30,741 bases of DNA. Origin: a virus. Shown piece by piece: positions 20,178-29,600 of the stretch. The stretch is from positions 1-30,741 of the IMG/VR virus record IMGVR_UViG_3300025815_000067. One strand, given 5' to 3'. The notes beneath the pieces were generated by a model. That model was not told the origin of the DNA, made no database searches, and saw nothing but the letters and a program-made list of their open reading frames with translations. The position numbers and the translations under genes are program-made. The first letter of the stretch is position 1. The number at the start of each line of letters is the position of its first letter.

Positions 20178-20609
20178 ATGGCTAAATTTATATTAGACAA
20201 AGTTATCATAGGTAGCGACTCTATTGGAGGAACTACTGGTGGTGGCGAAATACATAATGTTGTAGTTGAAGCTTCTTTACCTACAATAGAACCAAATACA
20301 GTAGTAGTTGATGACGGTCAAACTATTAACGAATCTTACACTGTAAACATTGAAATGAGAACCAAGCATACAGGAATAGGAGCTGATGGTACTGGTACAG
20401 CTATATTATCATTGGCTACTGTTAGTAATGACGGCACTCTACACGACAAGGCTTTTGTTCGATTTGATGGTGCATCAAATTCATTTAACATAGACAGTGG
20501 TAAAATGTATCTAAACGGATACGAAGATTACAGTAACGGTCGTAGAGAAACTGTATTAACTGGAACATTAGAAGTAATCAGTGCTGCTGACGGATTAACT
20601 TCTAGCTAA
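20178..20609 (+). CDS. Tail tube-like protein, first
   Basis: The 143-residue protein is almost all beta (KVIIGSDSI, VVVEASLPTIEPNT, YTVNIEMRTKHTG, AFVRFDG, ETVLTGTLEVISA), consistent with a tail tube or tube-initiator fold. It has the A-rich leader AAACACAAAACA and no Shine-Dalgarno sequence, which often marks strongly expressed late genes here. Whether this gene or the next encodes the main tube is not clear; tube, tube-cap or decorating protein are all possible. Confidence 0.5.
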   Translation: MAKFILDKVIIGSDSIGGTTGGGEIHNVVVEASLPTIEPNTVVVDDGQTINESYTVNIEMRTKHTGIGADGTGTAILSLATVSNDGTLHDKAFVRFDGASNSFNIDSGKMYLNGYEDYSNGRRETVLTGTLEVISAADGLTSS

Positions 20610-20627
20610 TAATTAGGAGATAATCTA

Positions 20628-21518
20628 ATGAGTAGAAGTCAACTAGAGAAGTTGAGCATTTTAAATACTGCTGACTTTTCCGATCACTTTACTTTTTCTG
20701 TAGTTCAAGAGGGTTCAGATGAGGCTTCTCGTCAAGTCCTTAGTATAGAACCAGCATCATCACCAATCATAGAAGATGGGCAAACCATTATTCTAAGTAA
20801 GAACTTTGATCTTACTGTTAGTGGTTTGTTTAAAGCGAGTACTATATCTAGCTTGCAGACGTTAGCCGACAACCGTACAAGCCTTGTGTTTGGTGGATTC
20901 GGTTTAGGCGGTCAAATACTGCAGCTAGAAGGTGCAATGAACGTAAATCAAGTGTTTTCTGAGTCAGCCTCCTTTAGATTTAATAGTCCTCGTGAAGCTA
21001 CTGGTGGATACGATTCAACCACAGGTAAACATACCTCTGGCTTATCATATAGCAATAATGGTTTAGCTCTTTATAAATGGGGTGCTGCAGCAGCTACAGG
21101 CGCTAATGCTCTTGCTTATGGCTGGACCAAGTCTGCTGGTACAGTGTCGTTTTCTACGGTAACTAATGCTCAAACTTTTACTCATAGTTCAGCAGCTACA
21201 TTGCATAGAGACGTGTACTTACCATTTGATGGTAGAACGCTATATTTCAATATAAACGTTACTGCTCTTTCTGATGACTCAGGAGACAGTACCATTAAAA
21301 TAAAGTTGGAGTCCTTTGATGATAATGGTAGTACATCAGATGTTAGTGACGAAACTGTTATATCATCCACTGGTAACAAGCAAGTTAGTATAACGCCAAC
21401 TTCTGACGCCAAGATGATTAGAGCATCTGTTATTATTGGATCTAGCGACAGTATATCCTTTAAAGAGCCAACACTTCAACTAGATAGCACCTACAATTTT
21501 GTAGAATTTAACACTTAA
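20628..21518 (+). CDS. Tail tube-like protein with extra C-terminal domain
   Basis: The 296-residue protein starts with a beta-rich part (about 1-120: HFTFSVVQEGSDEASRQVLS, LSKNFDLTVSGLF, ILQLEGAMNVNQ) like a tail-tube or tube-associated domain. It continues into a Gly/Ser/Thr-rich C-terminal domain (about 140-296) with DVYLPFDGRTLYFNINVTAL, KIKLESFDDNG and ASVIIGSSDS. That domain resembles jelly-roll carbohydrate-binding modules that decorate tails or fibres. Unlike many late genes here it has a clear ribosome site (TTAGGAGAT). The C-terminal domain probably projects from the tail surface; this is inference. Confidence 0.5.
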   Translation: MSRSQLEKLSILNTADFSDHFTFSVVQEGSDEASRQVLSIEPASSPIIEDGQTIILSKNFDLTVSGLFKASTISSLQTLADNRTSLVFGGFGLGGQILQLEGAMNVNQVFSESASFRFNSPREATGGYDSTTGKHTSGLSYSNNGLALYKWGAAAATGANALAYGWTKSAGTVSFSTVTNAQTFTHSSAATLHRDVYLPFDGRTLYFNINVTALSDDSGDSTIKIKLESFDDNGSTSDVSDETVISSTGNKQVSITPTSDAKMIRASVIIGSSDSISFKEPTLQLDSTYNFVEFNT

Positions 21519-21542
21519 ACCCTAAAATAAAGCGAGCAATTT

Positions 21543-21944
21543 ATGGGACGTATTACAAAAGTAACTGGCGAATTTATGGGGGTTCGGTTTGAGGTCAAGC
21601 CGACCCCTATTCGTTTTGATAAAGTAGTCGAGGAGCGTAGACAAATGCTCTTGGGCTGGTACAAGGAAAAACATCCTAAAACTTATAAAAAGTTAATTAG
21701 TGATAAGCTGGATATTGATGATTATGATGTAGACGATTTACAAGCGGTAAACGCTTGGCGTTTGGATGAAGAGTTTCGTGCTAAGTATTGTGAATTTACC
21801 GCAAGACACTGCATGAAACTAGAGAAGACCATTAACAATGACACTTGGAAGTCTGACGAATTAGAACTCGGAACGCTTGAGGAAGCGTGGGATTTTTTTA
21901 CGAACAGGCGACAAGTACCTTTAGATGGAGTCGGAGTACTTTAG
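21543..21944 (+). CDS. Tail assembly chaperone, short form (gpG-like)
   Basis: The 133-residue product (MGRITKVTGEFMGVRFEVKP ... DDYDVDDLQAVNAWRL) sits just before the tape-measure gene, where tail assembly chaperones lie. Its frame ends at 21944, but the sequence GAT-TTT-TTT-ACG at 21891-21902 allows a -1 slip that extends it into the next ORF. The short form would be the main product, binding the tape measure while the tube forms. No Shine-Dalgarno sequence precedes the start. Confidence 0.75.
   Translation: MGRITKVTGEFMGVRFEVKPTPIRFDKVVEERRQMLLGWYKEKHPKTYKKLISDKLDIDDYDVDDLQAVNAWRLDEEFRAKYCEFTARHCMKLEKTINNDTWKSDELELGTLEEAWDFFTNRRQVPLDGVGVL
21893..21899 (+). other. -1 ribosomal frameshift site (T_TTT_TTT)
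   Basis: Seven T's in the register T_TTT_TTT satisfy the X_XXY_YYZ rule for simultaneous slippage of both tRNAs. After a -1 slip reading continues Phe-Phe-Tyr-Glu-Gln into the 21887-22132 frame, the expected direction for gpG/gpGT. AAGTAC/GTACTT arms about 13 nt downstream could form a weak stimulating stem. Standard site sequences such as GGGAAAG are absent. Confidence 0.7.
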
Positions 21945-22132
21945 AGTCATTAGACTTGCTCGCACCTAATGACCTAGTGGTTGAAGTTGGCGGTGCATAC
22001 ACATATTACTGTTATGTACTTGCTGACTTTGATCCACTGCGAGCACAGGAACTTGAAGCCGAGTGTTCGGTTGAACAGATAACTAAGGCTATGATGTGTC
22101 GTGAAGCGTATCATAGACCTCCAGATAAATAA
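21899..22132 (+). CDS. Tail assembly chaperone frameshift extension (gpT-like part)
   Basis: This frame has no credible start of its own (the first start codon is a GTG inside the slippery region). It is expressed as the C-terminal part of a fusion: 119 residues from the frame starting at 21543, then 77 residues (YEQATSTFRWSRSTLESLDL ... VEVGGAYTYYCYVLADFDPL ... MCREAYHRPPDK), 196 in all. The YYCYVLADFDPLRAQELE segment is like the T part of GT chaperones. It ends 2 bp before the tape-measure start. Confidence 0.7.
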   Translation, partial: YEQATSTFRWSRSTLESLDLLAPNDLVVEVGGAYTYYCYVLADFDPLRAQELEAECSVEQITKAMMCREAYHRPPDK

Positions 22133-22134
22133 AT

Positions 22135-24441
22135 ATGCCTGATTTAATTTACAATATAAAGTTTAAAATCGATTCAAAGATTGGTGACTTTGGTCAGGCA
22201 GGTGCAGCTAAGTCCTTAGAAGAACTAAATGATTCTTTAGATAAAACAAATAGATCAACTGGTAATTTAGGGAAAGAAGTTAAGGGTGTATTAGAAAAGA
22301 ATAAATTATTCATTAGTTCTAATGACAAGTTAAAAAGGTCTATAGACCTAAAGAGAAAAGCCACTCAAGGTGATTTAAGGGAGATAGTAAAAACTAATCA
22401 GGCTGCTAGTAAAAGAGCGCAACTGATAAGAAAACAAAGAATTGATTTAGAGAAACTTACTAGCTCAGGTAAGTTAAATAGAGCTGAAAGAACTAGACTA
22501 AATGGACTTATATCTAGGTTAACAACTCAAGAGCAACAATTAATTGTTCAACTGCAAAAAGGTAGGGCAGCGCTTAGAGGTCAGGAAGTTCAAACAGAAA
22601 GTCTAACCAAAGACACGAATAGATTAGCTGCTGCTAAAAAGAAATTAGGTAAGCAAACATCGTCTAACAACAAAGCTTTCTCTACGGCTAATCAAACGCT
22701 GTTTTCTTTTAGTGATGGTATTCAGGATGCGTCTCAATTTATTCAGGGCGGTCAAGTTAATTTTGCTCAGGGTATGAGAGCTGTTGGTAACAACATTGGA
22801 TTCACTGCTGAGTTAATGGGTAATTTAACCACTAAAACTGGTGGTTTAAAAGGAGCTTTTAAGGCTTTAGGAAAATCTCTTTTAGGTCCAGGAGGAATCC
22901 TTATAGGTATAAACTTATTGGTAACGGCAGCCACTGTATTACCTCAGTTATTAGGGAAAAATAAAGAATCAGCAGAAGAATTAGAAAAAGCAATAGAAGG
23001 ATTAAATGATGATGTTAGACTAACGGCTCAATTAATTGCGCAAACTGGTGCATTTGATTTAGGTATAAAGGGTCTTAAAGGGCAAAAAGAATTGTTGGCT
23101 GAACTACTTCAAAACAAAAAAGAGGAAAATAATCTGAACGAAAAGTCTCTTGAGGCTGAGTTAGAGCAGGCTAAAATAAGGGCTAGAAAATTAAAAGAGT
23201 CGCATCAATTTAGGGTTTTTTTCGAAGGAGAGATTGCTAGTCAAGAAATGGTGATTCAAGGCAAACAAGATGTTTTAGCAATTGAACAAAAAATTGAAAG
23301 AATTAAGGCTGAGAATTTAAAAATAGATGAAGAGATAGAAAAAGTTGGTCAGGAGATAATAAAAAATACTGAAGCAAGACGTTTAGCTGGCTTAAAACTT
23401 CAAGAAGAAGGGTTCGTAGATGCTTTAAGGGCTAGTCTAAATATAGAGCCTGAAGACGTTGTCATTGACAACATGGATGAAATGAGCGCTACTATTAATT
23501 CTTTGTTTGGCGAACAATTAGCTAGAGAATCGGTAAAGGCAGTTGCTCCAGTAGATGTGTTAATTGATGATTCTCTGGAAGTTTTTGAAGGTAAGATTCC
23601 TGACATGTTCAACACTATTAACGGCTTAGTTCAATCAACAGTAGATGGTGTTGTAAGAGTTAGTAGAGAGTTTGAAGAATTGTTAGGTTTAGAGGATACA
23701 GAGCTACCTCCTTTGTATCAAACTGTTGCGTTTGCAGAACAAGAAATAGCAAGACTTCAAATAGAATTGGCTAAAACAGTTAGCGATGAAGAGGCTAAAA
23801 TATTACGTGAGAGGATACAGAATTATCAAGACTTTATTGATTCAAGAACTAAAGGAATCACGGAATCTACTGAGACTGAAACAAATGCGTTAACAGAGGA
23901 GCAGAAGGAGCGACAAACAGCCACACTGTCTATGCTCAAGGTTACGGATCAGTTTACTGATGGGTTTACTTCTTTAATGAAAACTCAGCTTAAAAGTGAG
24001 TTTCAGGTTGCTAAGGCAAGGGGTGCATCTGCGAAACAGTTAGAGATGATTAGAAGGAAGCAATTTGAAGTGGAAAAGAAGTCCGCTATAGCAGAAGCCT
24101 TAATAAATACAGCTAAGGCTATAACTGAGAACTTAGGAAAGCCAGGGCAAATAGCTATAGCAGCTGCGTTAGGGGCTATACAAATAGCTAAAATAAAAGC
24201 CACTAAATTTGGCGCTGATGATTCTGGTGGCGGTGCTAGTACAGGATCAGGTGGAATATCACCCATATCGTCATCTAAATCTGGCGTGTCTGAACCTACA
24301 CAGCAAATAAGTTTTTTACCTAACGCAACAACATCAGGTCAAGCACCTCCAACTATTGATGTAAAGATAGATAGGGCTGGATTAGCCGTAGCTGTTGGTA
24401 AAGGAGGAAGAGAGATAGGTAACAAACAGGTTAGGGTATAA
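22135..24441 (+). CDS. Tape measure protein
   Basis: The 768-residue protein follows the chaperone genes and is long and helical with extended coiled coils (about 60-160 and 310-420). A hydrophobic stretch (about 245-280: LLGPGGILIGINLLVTAATV) is typical of tape measures, and so is the late segment IAEALINTAKAITENLGKPG, followed by an Ala-rich repeat-like helix. A flexible Gly/Ser region and a short basic tail end it. It sets tail length, and at this size would make a tail of roughly 110 nm by the usual 1.5 angstrom per residue rule. The stop overlaps the next start by one base. Confidence 0.85.
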   Translation: MPDLIYNIKFKIDSKIGDFGQAGAAKSLEELNDSLDKTNRSTGNLGKEVKGVLEKNKLFISSNDKLKRSIDLKRKATQGDLREIVKTNQAASKRAQLIRKQRIDLEKLTSSGKLNRAERTRLNGLISRLTTQEQQLIVQLQKGRAALRGQEVQTESLTKDTNRLAAAKKKLGKQTSSNNKAFSTANQTLFSFSDGIQDASQFIQGGQVNFAQGMRAVGNNIGFTAELMGNLTTKTGGLKGAFKALGKSLLGPGGILIGINLLVTAATVLPQLLGKNKESAEELEKAIEGLNDDVRLTAQLIAQTGAFDLGIKGLKGQKELLAELLQNKKEENNLNEKSLEAELEQAKIRARKLKESHQFRVFFEGEIASQEMVIQGKQDVLAIEQKIERIKAENLKIDEEIEKVGQEIIKNTEARRLAGLKLQEEGFVDALRASLNIEPEDVVIDNMDEMSATINSLFGEQLARESVKAVAPVDVLIDDSLEVFEGKIPDMFNTINGLVQSTVDGVVRVSREFEELLGLEDTELPPLYQTVAFAEQEIARLQIELAKTVSDEEAKILRERIQNYQDFIDSRTKGITESTETETNALTEEQKERQTATLSMLKVTDQFTDGFTSLMKTQLKSEFQVAKARGASAKQLEMIRRKQFEVEKKSAIAEALINTAKAITENLGKPGQIAIAAALGAIQIAKIKATKFGADDSGGGASTGSGGISPISSSKSGVSEPTQQISFLPNATTSGQAPPTIDVKIDRAGLAVAVGKGGREIGNKQVRV

Positions 24442-25703
24442 TGCCAACGTTAACGGTAAATACAGGAAACGTAACTAGACAGTTTGGGACGTTCTCATCA
24501 CAGATAAGTATGACCCATACCAGTGACGTGACTACTACGATGAAATTGGCTAATATGCCTAAAATATCTCAGGACTTTGACGTGCAAGACGAGGTCAATG
24601 ACCTATCCGAACTTAGAGTAAATATAGCTGAAGTGTCTATCACAATATTTGATGAGTTAGGGAACGGAGATAGTTTATTTACGTATATAGACGCTCTTGG
24701 GTTAGGTGACACCATACAAGTGCAAATAACGACTCCATCAGGAACCGACTACTTTATTACTACTAAATCTTCTTGTGAATATGATTGGCAAGCTAGAAAA
24801 ATAAGTATCAAGGCTCAAGCTGCGTTAAGATATAATGTACAAGTTACGAATTACGACATTTCTAGCTACGAGACAAGCGGAGAAACAAACGCAGATGACG
24901 GACTAATCGTTTCAACCGATGTAATTACTGCGTTCTTAGAAGCGCAAGGGTCAAGCCCTACACTTAAAATATTAGGGCACTTTTCTAGCGTTACCAAGTC
25001 TGATATTACGTCAATACCTACACCGACCACTACTCGCTACTTAATCTTTGATAGTCAGTACGTGAACACATACGCTGAAGGGCAAGACGTTGTTCTGAAG
25101 TTATCTATCGTTGAAGGCGCTGTTGTAGGAGCCATGATGGGTTATTCTTTTTATGTACGCAGAAACTTTGCTAGTACATCCAACTCTGATTACTATGCGC
25201 AGATAGGATCTTCAGATTTAAAGTCTTTTGGTGTATCGTTCAATGACAGGCACGTAAGAAACTTTAATAGTGTCTTTGCTATTCAAGACAACATAGATGG
25301 CGCTCAAATAAGCACGTCTGAGACTGAAGAGATAGATGCTACAGGTGCACAAGACATATCCATTAACTACTTTGTTCCTGATATGCACACCGTATTTTTT
25401 GATACTACGGAGTCGCCTCAAAAGTGGGAATTAGCAACGACAGGGGCTAGTGCCTTGTCTCAATCCGATATGGACGATATATCCGATGACGCTCGTGACT
25501 CCTACAAAAAGAGCTTGGGTATCACGTCTTCGTATTCTGTTGACTTTGAGATATTTGGCATTAGCACGCTAAAGCCCTATCAGTTCATTCAATTTGATAG
25601 TGGCATACACCCTACTATTAACAGCAAAAAAGTACGCCCATCCTATTTGGAGTATGACCTAGAGTCCGACACTATCAAGGGCGAAGGGTATATTATTGGC
25701 TAA
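24441..25703 (+). CDS. Distal tail / baseplate hub-like protein
   Basis: The 420-residue protein follows the tape measure. It is beta-rich, with LTVNTGNVTRQFGTFSSQIS, a segment VQDEVNDLSELRVNIAEVSI, LGDTIQVQITTPSGTDYF, then SSCEYDWQARKISIKAQ, and a C-terminal part DFEIFGISTLKPYQFIQF. The opening resembles hub or distal-tail domains that reshape the tube end and hold fibres. No enzyme motif is seen. The call is by position and general composition. Confidence 0.55.
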   Translation: MPTLTVNTGNVTRQFGTFSSQISMTHTSDVTTTMKLANMPKISQDFDVQDEVNDLSELRVNIAEVSITIFDELGNGDSLFTYIDALGLGDTIQVQITTPSGTDYFITTKSSCEYDWQARKISIKAQAALRYNVQVTNYDISSYETSGETNADDGLIVSTDVITAFLEAQGSSPTLKILGHFSSVTKSDITSIPTPTTTRYLIFDSQYVNTYAEGQDVVLKLSIVEGAVVGAMMGYSFYVRRNFASTSNSDYYAQIGSSDLKSFGVSFNDRHVRNFNSVFAIQDNIDGAQISTSETEEIDATGAQDISINYFVPDMHTVFFDTTESPQKWELATTGASALSQSDMDDISDDARDSYKKSLGITSSYSVDFEIFGISTLKPYQFIQFDSGIHPTINSKKVRPSYLEYDLESDTIKGEGYIIG

Positions 25704-26208
25704 GTTAACCGACATAGTAGTCATCACTGATTCGGGCGGTACACAGACGCTAACCATCCAAAATTACACGGAGAGCGACGAACTACAATTTTGGGGGTCA
25801 ACATTCGATGAAGCTATAGATGGGACGTTACGGAGCAACGTCAGAGGTATAAGGCGCAAAGCCGAGCTTTCCTATCAGTTGTGTACGACTCCAGATGTAT
25901 ATCGCTCGGTCTGTAACAACATAGCCACCGACCTAATCAATGGTGCAGAGTTCATATATATCGGTATTGATACTGATAATGTATTTCGTGTAGTTTTAGA
26001 CGATGGATTCGAACATAGAGTTCAATACGCTAATCAGCATGGTCTGTTTATTCCCAAGCTAGTATTTAGAAGCACTGAGGGTGACGTGGACATTATAATA
26101 GACTTTGAAGATTGGCGGTTCATTACCGAGTCCGTCACCGAAGCCAGAGACTATAGGCTCATAACAGAATCAGTAACCGTACAATTAGATTATGGCTCTA
26201 TCATCTAA
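25696..26208 (+). CDS. Tail tip protein, first of a paralogous pair
   Basis: The TTG at 25696 overlaps the previous stop; the product would be MAKLTDIVVITDSGG (170 residues). It contains STFDEAIDGTLRSNVRGIRR, shared with the next gene's SAFDEAIDGSLRHNLRGFR at the same relative place, so the two are duplicates. Uniquely, it ends with two imperfect repeats, RFITESVTEARDY and RLITESVTVQLDYG, of a kind I recall at the ends of tail proteins in marine phages. Probable baseplate or fibre-attachment component. Function not proven. Confidence 0.55.
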   Translation: MAKLTDIVVITDSGGTQTLTIQNYTESDELQFWGSTFDEAIDGTLRSNVRGIRRKAELSYQLCTTPDVYRSVCNNIATDLINGAEFIYIGIDTDNVFRVVLDDGFEHRVQYANQHGLFIPKLVFRSTEGDVDIIIDFEDWRFITESVTEARDYRLITESVTVQLDYGSII

Positions 26209-26683
26209 AATTACTAATATCTATATACGACAGAAGGATTATGATACAGCCAACGATTGGAAGTATGAGTTTATCATAAACAGCGCTGTATCGGAACTTG
26301 GTCAGGTTAATTACGGCTCAGCTTTTGATGAGGCTATAGATGGTAGCTTGAGGCATAATCTGCGTGGATTTAGAATTACCGTTAACCTAGATTGGGGTAA
26401 ACTATTAAGTTCCACCGCAAAAAGAACTTTATTTGGTGATAGTCAAACGTCTAGTACCATAGGAGCGCTCCTTACAGACTTAGTAGATGCTCTCGTTACA
26501 GACGGTGATAGCTACATAGAAGTATCTTTTGACGATACTAACTGGGTCAAGGTAGTGCCTGACGCTGCAACGTACAGAACCGCATATACCAACCAAATAG
26601 GTAGAGGTTCATCTAGTATAACTCTTATAGGGCAGGAAATATTAACCAGTATTCCAGCGTATCTGGAAGCACCTAGCGTATAA
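26192..26683 (+). CDS. Tail tip protein, second of a paralogous pair
   Basis: The 163-residue protein (ATG 26192, 17-bp overlap with the previous gene) shares the FDEAIDGSLRHNLRGFR segment and overall beta-rich plan with the preceding protein but lacks the ITESVT repeats. It carries SYIEVSFDDTNWVKVVPD and YRTAYTNQIGRGSSSITLIG, similar in order to GAEFIYIGIDTDN and HRVQYANQHGLFIPKLVF of its paralogue. It likely forms part of the tail tip next to the fibre encoded just downstream. Confidence 0.55.
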   Translation: MALSSKITNIYIRQKDYDTANDWKYEFIINSAVSELGQVNYGSAFDEAIDGSLRHNLRGFRITVNLDWGKLLSSTAKRTLFGDSQTSSTIGALLTDLVDALVTDGDSYIEVSFDDTNWVKVVPDAATYRTAYTNQIGRGSSSITLIGQEILTSIPAYLEAPSV

Positions 26684-26688
26684 CGTAT

Positions 26689-29600
26689 ATGGCAACGGAA
26701 GTAAAACGCAGACGTGGTACAACCGTAGAACACAGCACGTTTACTGGCGCTGTAGCGGAACTTACGGTAGACCTTACCAAAGACACTGTAGTCGTTCATG
26801 ACGGAGCCACACAGGGTGGGTTTCCATTGTTGCGTGAAGACTTTGATAATGTACCGACCACTGCTCCGTTTACGCACATTACCCTAGACACCGCCATCTT
26901 TGATACTACGTATACAGAGACAGGTAGCGAGACGCAGGGAACCTTGTATTGGAACTCAGACGAAGAAACGTTAAGTCTCGTTACTAATGGACAAACCATT
27001 GAGCTAGGTCAGAAAGTAGAGGTCAACGTAAAGAACCAGACAGGCTCCCAAATCAATAAAGGTGAGGTAGTATATTCCTCTGGCACCGTTGGAGCCTCAG
27101 GAAGGATTCTCGTAACTAAAATGATAGCAGATGGCACTATAGCTGCTACACGAATACTAGGAGTAGCCGCTGAAAACATAGCCAATGGAGCGGATGGTAA
27201 AGTAGTTAAGTTTGGTAAGTTACGCCAAATAAATACAAGCACGTTTAGTAATGGCGACATCCTTTGGGTTTCTACTACGGTGGCTGGTGGGTTTCAGAAC
27301 ACGGAACCCGTACAAGCGGATGGTGAAATAGCATTATCCATTGCTTATGTCGTGTACTCCTCCTCTAACAATGGAGAGATATTTGTACGGGTCACTCCTA
27401 TTGATGAGAACGAATATCAAAACTATGACGCTGGATTAACGGACATCGCTGGACTCACTCCAACCGATAGCAACATCATTGTAGGAGACGGAACGAATTG
27501 GGTAGCAGAGTCTGGAGCTACCGCACGAGCGAGCTTAGGTCTTACGATTGGAACGGACGTGCAGGCATGGGACGCTCAGTTAGATGACATAGCTGGTCTG
27601 ACACCTACAGACGGAAACTTCATTGTTGGTAACGGAACTAACTTTGTAGCGGAGTCAGGTAACACCGCAAGAACAAGTTTGGGGTTAGGTACGAGTGATG
27701 ATGTTCAATTTGATGACCTTACACTGACTGGTGTTTTACGAACCAACGAAATAGACACGCAATCTGATTTGGTATGGAACACATCCACAGAAGTTTGGAA
27801 TACGTCTGATTATTACATTTCAGGAGCCTTAAATATAGCAGGTAGCGTTTATATAACTGATGATTTAAATGTAGCAGAATCATTGACGGTGGGTACTACG
27901 CTAGACGTAACAGGTAACACCACCATTTCAGGAACATTAGACGCTCCTACACTGAACACTGGTCAAGGCGACAATGAGCTTTATGCGATGAACCAAAACG
28001 TTCAGACTAGCGACAGCGTAACGTTTGGGGCGCTAACAGTAAGTGGGGCTACAATCCTTAGCTCAACACTACAGGTCGATGGAACGGTAACCGTTAATGA
28101 CGATATAGAGACGGCTGATTTTAGTTCTTGGTTTACTACTACACCAAGTGGCTTCCAAATATCTCAGGCAGGTGTTGGTGACTTTAGAACATTGTATATA
28201 GATGAGTTAGTAGCTAAAGCATTTACGGCAGACGTGGCGCAAGCGTTAGCAGGGTCTGACATACTAACGAAGTCAGTTGCTAAGTTAAACGCATCATTTG
28301 TAGTTCCTAGTGTTGGCGCATCTGTAAGCATCACAGTGGAAGACCTAGAAGGATTAAGTGGGTTACAGGTGTTTGAGGCTGGTGACCATGTAAGGGCTAG
28401 AGTCGTTGATTCTACAAGTGGATTAACTATACTTGATGTATATGGAACCGTATCTAACTACGCTAGTGTAGCAGGCGGTACACAAACTTGGGATTATACT
28501 ATAACGTATGCAGGCGCATCAAATGGAGCTGTAGGGAAAACAGTAAACAAAGGAAACATACTATTAGACTACGGAACATCAGGTAGCTTCTATATAGAGC
28601 GAACAGTATTAGATAGGAGTTCTGGTTCTGACTTTACTAAGGTTCCTTACAATAGAATCGTACAATGGACTAACACAGTAAGTGGTTCGCCAAGAGCAGG
28701 AGACCCTGATACGGTCATAACGGTAATCACGCAAAGTGGTAACCTTGCTAACTTAACTAGCACGTATTCCAATGTAAGTGGGTTTGGATTCTTCGGAGAT
28801 AATACGTTCCTCACTGGCTCTTTATTAGTGGGTGACCTGTCTAAGGCTGGTCAATACATGGAGTTTAGTGGAAGCACTCTTACTGTACAAGGTAATATTA
28901 TAGTTCAAAGTGGCTCTTCTGGTATTGCTTCATTTAGTGACGCAGGAGCATTTGCTACATTGGATACAGCTACATTATCATTAATATCTGATGCAGGCGC
29001 TATTGCTGCTATAGATGCTATAGACTCAGGTAACGCAACAACATATATTGGTGCTGGAGCCATAACTACTGGACTTATAGCAGCTAATACGATTGTAGCT
29101 GGTAATATAGCCGCAGGAACAATTACTGCTGATGAGATAGCATCTAATACCATAACTGCAAATGAAATAGACGCTAACACCATTACCGCTAGTGAGATTG
29201 CCGCTGGAACGATTACTGCTACAGAAATAAATGTATCTAATTTATTTGCCCAAGAAATAGAAGTTACTGGTAAGTTAAAAGCTACAGATGGAAGTAACGA
29301 GGCTATTGTAGGTAAACTTGAGAATATAGACATAAACGTACAAGCAGCTCAGGGTGGTGTTAGTAACGGAGACTTTTACGGATTCTTTATAAATGCCAAT
29401 AATTACTTTGGTATTGGTGAGGGTGATATTGAGTCAGGTAATATGTTTAGGGTTGGTGATGCTACTAATTTCTTAGAGTTTGATGGCACGAACTTTACTA
29501 TAAATGCTACCACCTTTGACCTTACTGCTGGGTCAATGACTATAGATAGCACGGACGGTATTACGATAGGTGCTAATGACTTCTTTAAACAGGATAAGAC

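Noticed and set aside
28905-29333. Open antisense frames within the fibre gene
   Set aside because: They arise from the Ala/Ile/Thr-rich repeats of the fibre and have no start signals.
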